Positions 47,263-58,123 are shown, counted from the stretch's first letter. The stretch: DNA of 64,000 nt from Rhizobium sp. 32-5/1 (GCF_029537235.1 NZ_CP120638.1:1674001-1738000); one strand, 5' to 3'. Numbers and translations are program-made. Notes: generated by a model from the letters alone, not told the origin.

Positions 47263-48471
47263 ATGCTCTATCAGGCCTACCAGCTTCAGGATGACGCCAT
47301 CGCCCCTTTGCGCGATTGGGCGCGACGCTTGCAGACCTTCCCGGCGGTGTCGTTCTGGGGCGCCGACGCGCCCCGCTATTTTGCAGCGGCGATGGAAATG
47401 ATCTCCCGCTACAGGATCACCCATGAACGCCCGGATTTCGGCATCAGCTCGGTAATGATCGGCAACCGCGATGTGCCGATAACGCTTGAGACCGTCCTCG
47501 AAATGCCGTTTGGCACGCTTTTGCGCTTTGCGGCTGACGTCGACATCCGGCGACCCCGCGTGCTCGTCGTCGCGCCGCTCTCGGGGCATTTCGCCACCCT
47601 GCTGACCGGCACCGTGCGCACACTGCTGCGCGATCACGATGTCTATATCACCGACTGGGTCAATGCCCGCGACGTGCCGCTATCGGCCGGGCGCTTCGGC
47701 ATGGACGAATATGTCGATTACGTCATCCGCTTCCTGGAGGAAATCGGGCCCGGAAGCCATCTTCTGGCCGTCTGCCAGCCTTGCGTCCAGGCGCTTGCGG
47801 CGGTCGCCGTGATGTCGGAGGACCAGAACCCGGCAACGCCGCGCACCATGACGCTGATGGCAGGCCCGATCGACACGCGCGAGAGCCCGACGGCGGTCAA
47901 CAAGCTTGCGGTGTCAAAGCCGCTGTCCTGGTTTAAATCCTCGCTGATCAGCAGCGTGCCAAAGCGATTTGCCGGCGGCGGACGCCGCGTCTATCCGGGC
48001 TTTCTGCAACTCACGGCCTTCATGGCGATGAACAAGAAGCGGCATGAAGATACCCACAAGAAGCTCTTCAACCACCTGGCCAGGGGCGAAACGGCGGAGG
48101 CCGAGAAGATCAAGGATTTTTACGACGAATACTTCGCCGTGCTCGACATGACCGAAGAATTCTACATCGAGACCATCGATCGCGTGTTCCAGAAGGCCGA
48201 CCTTGCCGCTGGCAATCTGACCTATCATGGCCGCAAGGTCGATCCGGGCCAGATCCGCAAGACCGCCCTTCTGACGGTCGAGGGCGGACGCGACGACATC
48301 TGCGCCCTTGGCCAGACATCCTCCGCCCATGATCTCTGCCGATCGCTGCGCCCACATTTGAAGCGGCATCATCTCCAGGCGAATGTAGGACACTACGGCG
48401 TGTTCAACGGCCGCCGTTGGGAGGCCGAAATCTACCCTGTCGTCCGCAACATGATACTCGCCATGGAGTAA
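47263..48471 (+). CDS. phaZ: Intracellular polyhydroxyalkanoate depolymerase
   Basis: The 402-residue protein matches intracellular PHB depolymerases. It begins MLYQAYQLQDDAIAPLRDWA, has the Cys nucleophile in LAVCQPCVQALAAVAV, Asp in VEGGRDDICALGQT and His in NVGHYGVFNGRRWE. It releases 3-hydroxybutyrate from storage granules. It is divergent from the GST gene. Confidence 0.92.
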   Translation: MLYQAYQLQDDAIAPLRDWARRLQTFPAVSFWGADAPRYFAAAMEMISRYRITHERPDFGISSVMIGNRDVPITLETVLEMPFGTLLRFAADVDIRRPRVLVVAPLSGHFATLLTGTVRTLLRDHDVYITDWVNARDVPLSAGRFGMDEYVDYVIRFLEEIGPGSHLLAVCQPCVQALAAVAVMSEDQNPATPRTMTLMAGPIDTRESPTAVNKLAVSKPLSWFKSSLISSVPKRFAGGGRRVYPGFLQLTAFMAMNKKRHEDTHKKLFNHLARGETAEAEKIKDFYDEYFAVLDMTEEFYIETIDRVFQKADLAAGNLTYHGRKVDPGQIRKTALLTVEGGRDDICALGQTSSAHDLCRSLRPHLKRHHLQANVGHYGVFNGRRWEAEIYPVVRNMILAME

Positions 48472-48605
48472 TACCAGCCGGACTCAATACCGTCCGGTTG
48501 TCGTGTTATCCAAACCCCGCTCGCGGCTTCAAGCCCGGCGCAAGCAACGCGCTCTAGCGTGTATGCAACCGTCGGCATGATGCCTGGCGCAGAGGAGGCA
48601 ATGAT

Positions 48606-48767
48606 ATGTCCAACGAGATCGAATACGCCGCACGCTCGCAGGATGCGGCTTTTGCGTTTCTGTTCAATCCGGACAATATGGATGAACTGACGGACATCCT
48701 TGTCGATGCGCTGGAAGACGCATTCCGGATTCTTGGCGAGGAAATTTCCGCCGAAACTCTAAACTGA
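48606..48767 (+). CDS. Small acidic protein (53 aa)
   Basis: ATG 48606, with GAGGAGG at the right distance, opens MSNEIEYAARSQDAAFAFLF, NPDNMDELTDILVDALEDAF and ends at TGA 48767. The acidic, leucine-spaced sequence and strong ribosome-binding site suggest a real small gene. Function unknown. Confidence 0.55.
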   Translation: MSNEIEYAARSQDAAFAFLFNPDNMDELTDILVDALEDAFRILGEEISAETLN

Positions 48768-48977
48768 CATCACGGTCACACGCAGATTGGCAGGAAAAGT
48801 CCTTAGTGTGATCGCATCCGGGCAATTTGCGATGCGTAAACCGGCGTCATTTCCTAGGCTGGTTCGCAGAGGCGCTGGCAGGTTTCACGAGAATTTCGGC
48901 GTGCATGGGACAATCTGAACCAGACATAGGGGCGGTCATCGCGCCGGCTTCTCTTCAGGTCGGCGACGCCATAATCG

Positions 48978-50141
48978 TTACGTGATGATTTTTCCGCTCT
49001 GCCCCGCGGGCGCGGTGACTTCGCGCAGCCACTCGCGCCAGATTGCCACCAGAAGCGCCATCAAGACCGGCCCGACAAACAGGCCGAGGAAACCCATCGT
49101 CTTGACGCCGCCTATCAGGCCGAAGAAGGTCGGCAAGAACGGCAGTTTGATCGGCCCGCCGACAAGCCGCGGCCGCAGCGTCTTATCGACGACGAAGAGC
49201 TCCGATGTTCCCCAGGCAAAAAGCAGGAGGCCGGCCATGGGAGAGCCGCTGGAGACGAGATAGATCGACACCAGCGTGAACGACAAGGGCGCCCCACCAG
49301 GAATGAGCGCCATAATGCCCGTCAGAATGCCGAGGGTAACGGGCGAAGGCACGCCAGCCAACCAGTAGGCGATGCCGAGCACGATACCCTCGCCAATAGC
49401 GATGACGCCCATGCCAGTCACTGTCGAGCTGATCGTCAGCGGAACGATGCGGGATATACGCTCCCAGCGCATCGGAAAGATGCGCTCGCCGAGCTTGTCG
49501 ATCTGGGCCACGAACCGCTCGCCGTCGCGATAGACGAAGAACAGCGAGATCAGCATGAAAAGCAGCGTCAGGAAGGAATGAAAGGCCGAAGCGCCGACGA
49601 CAAGCACACCGCGGTAGATATTGCCGATGTTAGAGCCGCTGACCAGTTGCACAATCTCGCCAAGCCCACCTGGATGGCCGATATACCGCGCCCATTGCTC
49701 ACCCAGCCATACGCCTATGCCGGGAATGCCGGGCACCCAGGCGGGAACCGGGGCTCCGCTGACATTGGCCTCGATCGCCCAGAGAACGACGGTTCGGACT
49801 TCATCAATCGCATAGACGGCAGCGATTGAGATCGGGACGACAATGAAAGACACGACAAAGGTAATCGCGATCGTGGCCGCAATTGTGCGGCGCCCACCTG
49901 TGGCCACAAGCAGCCGCCGATAGATAGGCCAGCTTGCGAAGCCAATGACCAGAGCAGCCAGCACCGGCACCAGGAAACCGTGGAAGAAGTACACGCCGGC
50001 CAGGAGAATGAAAACCAGAAGCCAGCGCGCCGCGGAAATTGGGCCTAGCAATGCCGAGCGCGCATGCGCGGGCTGCCCGAAAAGGCGTGGTTCGGCCGGC
50101 AGATTGTCGCGCTCACGATTACTCAGTTGCAAAAGCTCCAC
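48978..50141 (-). CDS. AI-2E family transporter (PerM/YdiK type)
   Basis: The 387-residue protein has the family layout of about eight membrane helices: WLLVFILLAGVYFFHGFLVP at the start, FHSFLTLLFMLISLFFVYRD in the middle, and GGVKTMGFLGLFVGPVLMAL at the end. Family members export small molecules or act in Na+/H+ antiport; the substrate is not predictable. Confidence 0.88.
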   Translation of the reverse strand: MELLQLSNRERDNLPAEPRLFGQPAHARSALLGPISAARWLLVFILLAGVYFFHGFLVPVLAALVIGFASWPIYRRLLVATGGRRTIAATIAITFVVSFIVVPISIAAVYAIDEVRTVVLWAIEANVSGAPVPAWVPGIPGIGVWLGEQWARYIGHPGGLGEIVQLVSGSNIGNIYRGVLVVGASAFHSFLTLLFMLISLFFVYRDGERFVAQIDKLGERIFPMRWERISRIVPLTISSTVTGMGVIAIGEGIVLGIAYWLAGVPSPVTLGILTGIMALIPGGAPLSFTLVSIYLVSSGSPMAGLLLFAWGTSELFVVDKTLRPRLVGGPIKLPFLPTFFGLIGGVKTMGFLGLFVGPVLMALLVAIWREWLREVTAPAGQSGKIIT

Positions 50142-50293
50142 TCCATGTCACCCAACCTTACAACAAACCCAGTCGCTTGCCAGCGCGTTTGTGTATGGCG
50201 TGGTTTTGTGTCGCGCCTAGATATCGCCTGAGGGACCGTAATCACAAGACATGACAGGAAGATTTTGGAAGCAGCGAAATCCTGTTTCTACCG

Positions 50294-51511
50294 TCAGGAT
50301 CTGGCGTTGCGACGAGCCGGTGTGCCTTCGAGAAAAACCGACGTGAAGAAGATGCCGAACCCAGCGACGGCCAGAATGGCGCCCACAAGCCCGGTGGAGG
50401 TCCAGCCATAGCCAGCTGCGATCGCTGCGCCGCCGAGCCATGCACCGAGAGCATTGGCAATATTGAAGGCCGAATGACTTAGAGCCGCGGCCAGCGTTTG
50501 GGCCTCGCCTGCCACATCCATCAGTCGCGTCTGGATGCCGGGAACCACGGCGAAACCGCCGCCGATCAGGAAGATGTTGATCGCCGCCATCACCGGATTT
50601 CCCATGGTGAAATAAAACAGGACATAGGCAAACAGGTTGAAGCCAAGCGCCAGGCCGATCGCCGGCAGCAGCGACCAGTCTGCAAGCCGCGAGCCGACGA
50701 TATTTCCAAGAATCATGCCGGCTCCGAAAACCGACAGCATGATCGGCACGGCAGCGAGGGAGACGCCTGCGACTTCTGTCAGTGCGGGCGTGATATAGGT
50801 AAAGACGGTAAACATGCCGCCGCAACCGACGGCGCAGATACCGAGCGTCAGCCAGACCTGGACCTTGCCAAGCGCGCCCAGTTCCTTCAGCGGCGTTGCC
50901 GCAGCGTTGGCTTTGTCATGGGGGACGTAAACCCATGTCAGCAAGACGGTCAGAAGGCTGATGGCTCCGACGATGCCGAAGGCTGCACGCCAGCCGAGCG
51001 CCTGGCCGAACCAGGCGGCCAGCGGTGTCCCGAGAAGCGTTGCGACCGTCAGGCCCATCATCACACGGCCGATGGCGCGGGCGCGCTGGTTTGGCGCAGC
51101 CATCCCAGCCGCGACAAGGGCCGCAACACCGAAATAGGCGCCGTGCGGCAGGCCAGCCAGGAACCGCGCCAGGATGAGAAGACCGAAACTATCGGCAACG
51201 GCGCTTGCCAGGTTTCCGAGCGCAAACAGGGCCATCAGGGCGAGGAGCACGTCTCGCCGCGAGAACCGCGCGGCCAACACGGCAATTAAAGGCGCACCCA
51301 CAACCACACCGATCGCATAGGCGCTGATGACACTGCCAGAGCTTGGGACTGATACGGAAAAGTCATCCGCCACCTGCGGCAGAAGGCCCATGATGGCAAA
51401 CTCCCCGGTTCCGATTCCGAAACCGCCGGCGGCCAGCGCAAACTCGGCCAGCGACATTCCTCCGCCCTGACGAACAACCGGGATAGGCGAAAGAACGTCA
51501 TCGGACATCAA
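50294..51511 (-). CDS. MFS drug/sugar efflux transporter
   Basis: The 405-residue protein has 12 membrane helices and the AraJ/arabinose-efflux-like motifs FALAAGGFGIGTGEFAIMGL, LARFLAGLPHGAYFG and GRVMMGLTVATLLGTPLAAW. It would use the proton gradient for export; the substrate is not known. It is separated from fadD by a 369-base divergent region. Confidence 0.9.
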   Translation of the reverse strand: MMSDDVLSPIPVVRQGGGMSLAEFALAAGGFGIGTGEFAIMGLLPQVADDFSVSVPSSGSVISAYAIGVVVGAPLIAVLAARFSRRDVLLALMALFALGNLASAVADSFGLLILARFLAGLPHGAYFGVAALVAAGMAAPNQRARAIGRVMMGLTVATLLGTPLAAWFGQALGWRAAFGIVGAISLLTVLLTWVYVPHDKANAAATPLKELGALGKVQVWLTLGICAVGCGGMFTVFTYITPALTEVAGVSLAAVPIMLSVFGAGMILGNIVGSRLADWSLLPAIGLALGFNLFAYVLFYFTMGNPVMAAINIFLIGGGFAVVPGIQTRLMDVAGEAQTLAAALSHSAFNIANALGAWLGGAAIAAGYGWTSTGLVGAILAVAGFGIFFTSVFLEGTPARRNARS

Positions 51512-51880
51512 AAAGACCTGTCTGGCCCGGCGGCCAATAAATCTGTGAAATAAAACGTGGCGGATGCAGCTTCGCTAAGGGCGTCATAAAGACATCCGAC
51601 GCAATATGAATATTGCGCTGCAATATCGCGTTTTGGGCCTGTGAGCAAAGGCTTTGGCGATGCCGTCCGTGGCGAAATCTGGCCATACCGCATTTCATGC
51701 CGCAACTGTTTTCATCCGTCCTCTGCAATATTGACGTTTACGTCAAGGTTATATAATCCGGAATGGGCTTGAAGGTGCAGCGTAAAAACAGCATCTTTGA
51801 TGTAGCGGTAAAACCTGGAGGGGTTCTATCGCTCAAGAAGCACCGGGGAACAGACCGGAAGGTATAAAGGGAGAGAGAGC
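51512..51880. other. Divergent intergenic region between the MFS gene and fadD
   Basis: Apart from the palindrome at 51731-51746 and a purine-rich ribosome-binding stretch before 51881, I see no gene here. Confidence 0.6.
51731..51746 (+). promoter_or_regulatory. Palindromic operator upstream of fadD
   Basis: TTGACG-TTTA-CGTCAA is a perfect 6-4-6 palindrome 134 bases before the fadD start. Its first 12 bases equal those of the palindrome before the nitronate monooxygenase gene at 9091. Confidence 0.6.
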
Positions 51881-53592
51881 ATGCCGGATACCGTGATGAA
51901 TGCACCGGGACCAGCCGCAGAAAAATCTGGCTGAAATCCTACCCGCCCGGCATGCCTGCCGAAATTGCACCCCTGCCCTATCGCTCGATCGGCGACCTGT
52001 TTAATCTCGCCTGCGGAAAACATGCGGCACGTCCGGCCTTTACCTGCATGGGCAAATCGCTGACGTTCAGCGACCTTGACCGGTTGTCCGCCCATGTCGG
52101 CGCCTGGCTGCAGTCGATCGGTCTCGTCAAGGGCGACCGTGTCGCCGTGATGATGCCGAATATCCTGCAGAACCCGGTCATTATCTTCGGCATTCTGCGC
52201 GCCGGCTTTACCGTCGTGAACGTCAATCCGCTCTACACGCCGCGCGAACTCGAACACCAGTTGAAGGATGCCGGCGCCAAGGCCATCTTCGTGCTCGAGA
52301 ACTTCGCCCATACCGTGGAACAGGTGGTCGCCAAAACCGCCGTCAAACATGTGGTCGTGACCACAATGGGCGATCTTCTCGGTCTGAAGGGCGTAATCGT
52401 CAATCTCGTCGTGCGCCGCGTGAAGAAGCTCGTACCCGCCTGGTCGCTTGCCGGACACCTGTCCTTCAAGGCCGTTCTATCCGCGGGCGCCAAGAAGACG
52501 CTGGTGAAAACCAATGTTGCGCCGTCCGATATCGCCTTCCTGCAATATACCGGCGGCACAACCGGTGTTTCAAAAGGGGCGGCGCTCACCCATTCCAATC
52601 TTCTGTCGAACATGGCGCAGATCGAGCTCTGGCTGGAAACCGCCTTTGTGCGGCGTCCGCGTCCTGACGATCTGGTGTTCGTCTGCGCACTGCCGCTCTA
52701 CCATATCTTTGCATTGACGATTAATGCGCTGATGGGTCTGAGCACGGGCGGACAGAATATCCTGATCCCCAACCCGCGCGACATCCCGGCCTTCGTCAAG
52801 GAGCTTGGCAAGTACAAGTTCAATATCTTCCCGGGCCTGAACACGCTGTTCAATGCCCTCATGAACAATGCCGATTTCCAGAAGCTCGATTTCTCCTCGC
52901 TGCTGCTCACGCTTGGCGGCGGTATGGCCGTGCAGCGTCCGGTGGCGGAGCGCTGGCAGAAGATGACCGGCTGCCCGATTGCCGAAGGCTACGGCCTGTC
53001 CGAAACCTCCCCGGTCGCCACGGCGAACCGCTTCGACACGACCGAATTTTCCGGCACGATCGGCATGCCGCTGCCGTCCACCGACATCGAGATCCGCGAC
53101 GATGACGGCAACACCTTGCCGGTTGGCGAGATCGGCGAAATCTGCATTCGCGGCCCGCAGGTGATGGCCGGTTACTGGCAGCGCCCCGACGAGACCCTGA
53201 AGGCAATTTCCGCAGATGGTTTCTTCCGCTCCGGCGATATCGGCTTTATGAATGCCGAAGGCTATACCAAGATCGTCGACCGCAAGAAGGACATGATCCT
53301 CGTTTCCGGCTTCAACGTCTTCCCCAACGAGATCGAGGAAGTCGCGATGACGCTTGCGGGCGTTCTCGAATGCGCCGCCATCGGCGTGGCCGACGAGCAT
53401 TCCGGCGAATCGGTAAAACTCTTCGTCGTCAAGAAGGACCAGGCGCTGACGGAGGCGGACGTGAAGGCTCACTGCGCGGCCAACCTCACCAACTACAAGC
53501 GCCCGAAATTCGTCGAGTTCCGCGCCGATCTGCCGAAAACCAACGTCGGCAAGATCCTGCGCAAGGACCTGCGTGATAAGCCGGTGACATAG
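51881..53592 (+). pseudogene. fadD: Long-chain fatty acid-CoA ligase, N-terminal frameshift
   Basis: ATG 51881 starts MPDTVMNAPGPAAEK and then stops early. One base missing from the AAAAA run 51921-51925 would give EKIWLKSYPPGMPAEIAPLP and continue to 53592 (570 residues), the usual FadD start and length. The rest is intact: FLQYTGGTTGVSKGAALTH (ATP), AEGYGLSETSPVATA, DGFFRSGDIGFMNAEGYTKI and RKKDMILVSGFNVFPNEIEE. It activates fatty acids for beta-oxidation. ATG 51952 could give a slightly shorter protein. Confidence 0.87.
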
Positions 53593-53603
53593 ACCGGCTT
53601 ATC
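53575..53603. other. Hairpin around the fadD stop codon
   Basis: GATAAGCCGGT and ACCGGCTTATC form a perfect 11-bp stem with a 7-base loop that contains the stop codon. No T tract follows, so it is more likely an mRNA 3' stabilising or attenuating hairpin than a terminator. Confidence 0.5.
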
Positions 53604-54038
53604 ACGCTCGGCTTGTCAAAACAGCATGAACACAGTATTTTGGCGGAGTGGTGACTGGAGCGGGAACTCCAGCCACCGTTTGCTTAGTTTAAGAATTGAA
53701 CCCGCACGGTGATTGACCAGCTCGTGCGGGTTTTTCTTAACGTCAGCGTGACACTAAATGGTCGAAACCACATAGTTCACCTCCACATCCAGGGACGAGG
53801 CTGTCGTCCTGCTACAGTCCGGGAAGCCCATCCGCCCGGATGCGCCAGCTGGCTTGGCGCTGCTGCTTCCGCCCTGAATGTTGCAAGCCTATTGCAAACA
53901 ATGGAATTTGCAACCATAGCGGGTCGTGCAATTGCGGCAAATGTTCCGGTTTTTTACATCGAAGCCGCCGCGGACTTGATTTGCGATAGCCAAACCGACT
54001 AGCTATCGCAGCCATCACGCATTGCCGGGAGCCCCACG
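53593..54038. other. Intergenic region between fadD and pgi
   Basis: It holds the second half of the stop-codon hairpin and the terminator at 53701-53738. No gene is convincing. Confidence 0.6.
53701..53738 (+). terminator. Rho-independent terminator after fadD
   Basis: CCCGCACG (53701-53708) pairs with CGTGCGGG (53723-53730) and is followed by TTTTTCTT. Confidence 0.75.
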
Positions 54039-55667
54039 ATGAAAGCGCTTGTCGAACAGCTGAAATCCACCGTCGCCGAGACCAAGGCCACCGATATCCG
54101 GGCTGCTTTCGCCGCTGATCCGAAACGCTTTTCAAGCTTCAGCACGACCTTCGAGGACATGCTGTTCGACTATTCGAAATGCGCGGTCAACGACAAGGTT
54201 CTGGCCGGCTTTGAAGCCATCGCAGAGGCCGGCAAGGTCGCGGAGAAACGCGACGCCATGTTTGCGGGCGAGGCGATCAACATCACCGAGGACCGCGCCG
54301 TGCTGCACACGGCCTTGCGCAACCGCTCCAACACGCCTGTTATCGTCGACGGCAAGGACGTCATGCCTGACGTGAACGCCGTACTCGATGCCATGGGCAA
54401 ATTTTCCGACGGCATCCGCTCGGGCGTGCTGAAGGGTGCAACCGGCAAGGCGATCACTGATGTCGTCAATATCGGCATCGGCGGATCGGATCTCGGCCCG
54501 GTCATGGCGACCTTGGCGCTGGCACCGGAGCATGACGGCCCGCGCCTGCACTTCGTCTCCAACATCGATGCCGCCCATATCGCCGATACGTTGAAGCTTG
54601 TGGATGCCGAGACAACGCTGTTCATCGTGGCGTCCAAGACCTTCACGACCATCGAGACCATGACCAATGCAGCCACCGCCCGCGCCTTCATCGCCGGCAA
54701 GCTTGGCGAGGATGCGGTCAAACATCATTTCTGCGCGGTTTCGACGGCGCTCGACAAGGTCGCCGCCTTCGGTATCGAGAGCGACCGGATCTTCGGGTTT
54801 TGGGATTGGGTCGGCGGCCGCTATTCGATCTGGTCGGCGATCGGCCTGCCGCTGATGATCGCCATCGGCAAGGACAATTTCGCCCAGTTCCTCGCCGGCG
54901 CGCATGCCATGGACCGTCACTTCCAGACGGCGCCGCTACGCGAAAACATCCCGATGCTGCTCGGCCTTCTCGGCTTCTATCATCGCAACGTGCTCGGCTA
55001 CGCAACTCGGGCGATCCTGCCCTATGACCAACGCCTGTCGCGTTTTCCAGCCTATCTGCAGCAGCTCGACATGGAATCAAACGGCAAGGGCGTGACGCTG
55101 GACGGTACGCCGGTCGAGGGCCAGTCCGGCCCGGTTGTCTGGGGCGAGCCCGGCACCAATGGCCAGCACGCCTTCTACCAGCTGATCCACCAGGGCACGA
55201 GCGTGATCCCGGCCGAATTCATGATCGCCGCCAACGGCCATGAGCCGGAGCTGCGTCCACTCCACCAACTCCTGATGGCCAATTGCCTGGCGCAATCGGA
55301 AGCGCTGATGAAAGGCCGCACGCTAGACGAGGCCAAGGCGCAGATGGCCGCCAAGGGGCTTGCTCCTGACTTCATCGAAAAGATCGCGCCGCATCGCGTG
55401 TTCGAAGGCAACCGCCCGTCGCTGACCATCGTCTACGACAAGATGACGCCGCATGCCTTCGGTCGGCTGATCGCACTTTACGAACATCGTGTCTTTGTCG
55501 AGGGCGCCCTCTTCAATATCAATTCCTTCGACCAGTGGGGCGTCGAACTCGGCAAGGAACTGGCATCCGGCCTCCTGCCTGTTATCGAGGGCAAGCAGAG
55601 CGCTGACGGGCATGACAGCTCCACTGCCGGGCTGGTTGCAGCGCTTCTGGCGAAGGCGGCGAATTAA
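54039..55667 (+). CDS. pgi: Glucose-6-phosphate isomerase
   Basis: The 542-residue protein carries the PGI signatures [38 protein letters not shown] and [17 protein letters not shown], and the C-terminal [18 protein letters not shown]. The length and catalytic residues are normal. It interconverts glucose-6-phosphate and fructose-6-phosphate. No operon partner is close. Confidence 0.96.
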   Translation: MKALVEQLKSTVAETKATDIRAAFAADPKRFSSFSTTFEDMLFDYSKCAVNDKVLAGFEAIAEAGKVAEKRDAMFAGEAINITEDRAVLHTALRNRSNTPVIVDGKDVMPDVNAVLDAMGKFSDGIRSGVLKGATGKAITDVVNIGIGGSDLGPVMATLALAPEHDGPRLHFVSNIDAAHIADTLKLVDAETTLFIVASKTFTTIETMTNAATARAFIAGKLGEDAVKHHFCAVSTALDKVAAFGIESDRIFGFWDWVGGRYSIWSAIGLPLMIAIGKDNFAQFLAGAHAMDRHFQTAPLRENIPMLLGLLGFYHRNVLGYATRAILPYDQRLSRFPAYLQQLDMESNGKGVTLDGTPVEGQSGPVVWGEPGTNGQHAFYQLIHQGTSVIPAEFMIAANGHEPELRPLHQLLMANCLAQSEALMKGRTLDEAKAQMAAKGLAPDFIEKIAPHRVFEGNRPSLTIVYDKMTPHAFGRLIALYEHRVFVEGALFNINSFDQWGVELGKELASGLLPVIEGKQSADGHDSSTAGLVAALLAKAAN

Positions 55668-55789
55668 ACTTCGCCATGCTCTTCGTGGCGCTCCGCCCCT
55701 CCGGCTTTGCGGCAGGTCGCCACGATAGCCTTCGAACCTCAGACGGTTTCCCGTCAGGTCGGATCGTCAGTTCGACCGCGACGACGGGA

Positions 55790-56611
55790 TCAACCGGCAT
55801 CGGCGATCGAAGCCCGCAATGCGGTGGCTGCCGGGGTGCCGGAAACGGCAAGATCCCGGACCGTGCTCATGTGATCACCACCAGCGACCTGCGATGCGCT
55901 GGCCGCAAGACCCTGAGCAATCAGCCGCTCCGTGAAGGCTTTTGCCTGTTGCCCGAAAGGGCTGGTTTCCCGTTCACCGGTCATGATCGAGATGCGCGTT
56001 GCGGGATCGTGCTTGTGATTCATCGGCGTAAATCGCTGCACCTCCTCGTCCGTCAAGGCGATCTCGTCGCGTAGGAAAGACGTCTGCAAGGGTTTGAGAT
56101 CGTAGAGCCCGCCGAGCAGGAAGGCAGAAACGATGCCGGAGGGCTCGTTCGACCGATGGAAGAGAAAGGTCGCCAAATGCGCGCCGGCGGAGTGGCCGCT
56201 GACCGAAAGCCTATCAGGTGCTGCGCCAAAATGACGTGCATGTGCGAGCAGGAAACTCTTGGCTTTCCGCACCTGGGCGATCAGAACGTCCATTCGCACT
56301 TTGGGCATCAGTGAATAATCGACGATGGCAGCGACTGCCCCGGAGCGGGTGATGGTCTCGGCGACACAGGAATAGTCCTCCTTGGAAAACATCCGCCAAT
56401 AGCCGCCATGGATGAACATGTGGATCGGCATGCCCGGCTTAGCGTCAACTGGCAGGAAGATGTCGAGGGTCTCGTCCGGTTCGCCGCCGTAGGCGACGTT
56501 GGCCTCCATGGCGACGCTTTCGCGCGTGGCGAGGCTGAGGGCGCGGATATCGCCGACAATATCATCGAAATTGGCGACATGGTCGCGAATGCGGAACGGA
56601 TCGGCAGCCAC
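55790..56611 (-). CDS. Alpha/beta hydrolase, arylformamidase-like
   Basis: From GTG 56611 (AGGAG five bases upstream) the 273-residue protein has the kynurenine-formamidase-like pattern: HMFIHGGYWRMFSKEDYSC (oxyanion HGGYW), LSVSGHSAGAHLATFLFHR (nucleophile Ser), and VAGGDHMSTVRDLA (His). It would hydrolyse a formamide, ester or similar bond. It starts 10 bases after the aldehyde dehydrogenase stop, at the end of a leftward operon. No other tryptophan-catabolism gene is near, so an unrelated substrate is more likely. Confidence 0.8.
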   Translation of the reverse strand: MAADPFRIRDHVANFDDIVGDIRALSLATRESVAMEANVAYGGEPDETLDIFLPVDAKPGMPIHMFIHGGYWRMFSKEDYSCVAETITRSGAVAAIVDYSLMPKVRMDVLIAQVRKAKSFLLAHARHFGAAPDRLSVSGHSAGAHLATFLFHRSNEPSGIVSAFLLGGLYDLKPLQTSFLRDEIALTDEEVQRFTPMNHKHDPATRISIMTGERETSPFGQQAKAFTERLIAQGLAASASQVAGGDHMSTVRDLAVSGTPAATALRASIADAG

Positions 56612-56621
56612 AATGTCTCCT

Positions 56622-58108
56622 CTAGAAACTTGTCGCAATATACTTTGCTTCCATGAATTCCGCGATGCCGTGATGCTGCCCGCCTTCGCGTCCAAGGCCG
56701 CTCTGCTTCACGCCGCCAAAGGGGGCGGCGGGATCGGAGACGAGTCCGCGATTGAGCGCGATCATGCCTGCCTCGACCTTCGAGGCGACGCGCATGCCAC
56801 GGCCGATGTCGCTTGTATAGATGTAAGCCGCGAGACCATATTCCGTATCGTTGGCAGCAGCGATAACTTCGGCCTCGCTTTCGAAGCGATAGAGGGTGCC
56901 ACGGGGCCGAAAATCTCTTCGCGGCCCATGTCCGCGGCGGGCGGAACATCGGCCAGCACCGTCGGCGGGTAGAAGAAACCGTTGCCTGCGGGTATCTGCC
57001 CGCCACAAAGGACACGTGCGCCGCGCGCAACGGCGTCGTCGACGAGCCGGCCGATCTTCTCCACCGCCTTGCTCGTGATCATTGGACCGCATTCCGTATC
57101 GGGGTCAACACCCGCACCGATCTTCAGGGCGGCCATACGCCGGGTGAATTTTTCGGCGAAAGCGTCGTGGATGCCTGATTGAACGTAGATGCGGTTTGCC
57201 GCCGTACAAGCCTCGCCGGCATTGCGCAGTTTCGCCACCATCAACCCCTCGATCGCCGCATCGATATCCGCATCGTCGAACACGATGAACGGCGCGTTGC
57301 CGCCGAGCTCCATGGAACAGGAGACGACCGTGTTTGCCGCTTCGGCGAGAAGCGCACGGCCAACGCCCGTCGAGCCCGTGAAGGACAGTTTTCGCACACG
57401 CGGATCGGCCAGCATGGCGGCAGTGACAGGGCCGGGTTTTGTCGTCGTTAGCACATTGACGACGCCCGGCGGCACGCCCGCCGCCTCGTACAGTGCGGCC
57501 AAGGCATAGGCCGTCAGCGGAGTCTCGCTCGCCGGCTTCAGGATGACGGTGCAGCCGGCGGCAAGAGCCGGCGCGATCTTGCGCGTCGCCATGGCGGCGG
57601 GGAAGTTCCATGGCGTGATCAGCACGCAGATTCCGATCGGCTGGTAATCGACGATGATCCGGTTTGTGCCGGAGGGCGCAATGCCGAACTCGCCGGAGAT
57701 ACGCACGGCTTCCTCGGCGTTCCAACGGAAGAATTCCGCCGCATAGGCCACCTCGCCGCGCGCATCGCGCAGGGCCTTGCCGTTTTCGAGTGAAATGAGT
57801 GCTGCGAGCGTTTCGGCCCGTTCCACCATGAGTTCGAAGCAGCGACGCAGGATCTCGGACCGTTTTCGCGGCGGCGTCTCGCGCCAGCCTTCCGCCGCAC
57901 TTGCAGCAGCCTCCACGGCCGCAGCCGCATCCACGACGGTCGCATCGGGCACTGTGGTAATGACTGCCTCGGTCGAAGGATCGACAACCTGAATCCGACC
58001 ATCACCTGTAGCAGGCCGCCAGGCACCGCCGATATAGAGGCCGTGCGAAAACGAACCCAACCCAAAGCGGTCGCGGTCTTGTTGCGAAGATTGCTTGATG
58101 ACGTTCAT
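56622..58108 (-). pseudogene. Aldehyde dehydrogenase (succinate-semialdehyde type), frameshifted
   Basis: The protein has [40 protein letters not shown] (Glu) and NAGEACTAANRIYVQSG (catalytic Cys). After EEIFGPVAP the frame shifts at the GGG run 56894-56896. The rest is LYRFESEAEVIAAANDTEYG ... PFGGVKQSGLGREG, ending at 56622. One base restores 495 residues. It would oxidise an aldehyde made by the Fe-alcohol dehydrogenase upstream. The full catalytic domain precedes the break. Confidence 0.85.
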
Positions 58109-58123
58109 GATATCTTCCCGATG

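Noticed and set aside
52570-53472. A 300-residue minus-strand frame
   Set aside because: It is antisense to fadD, whose AMP-binding motifs are unmistakable.
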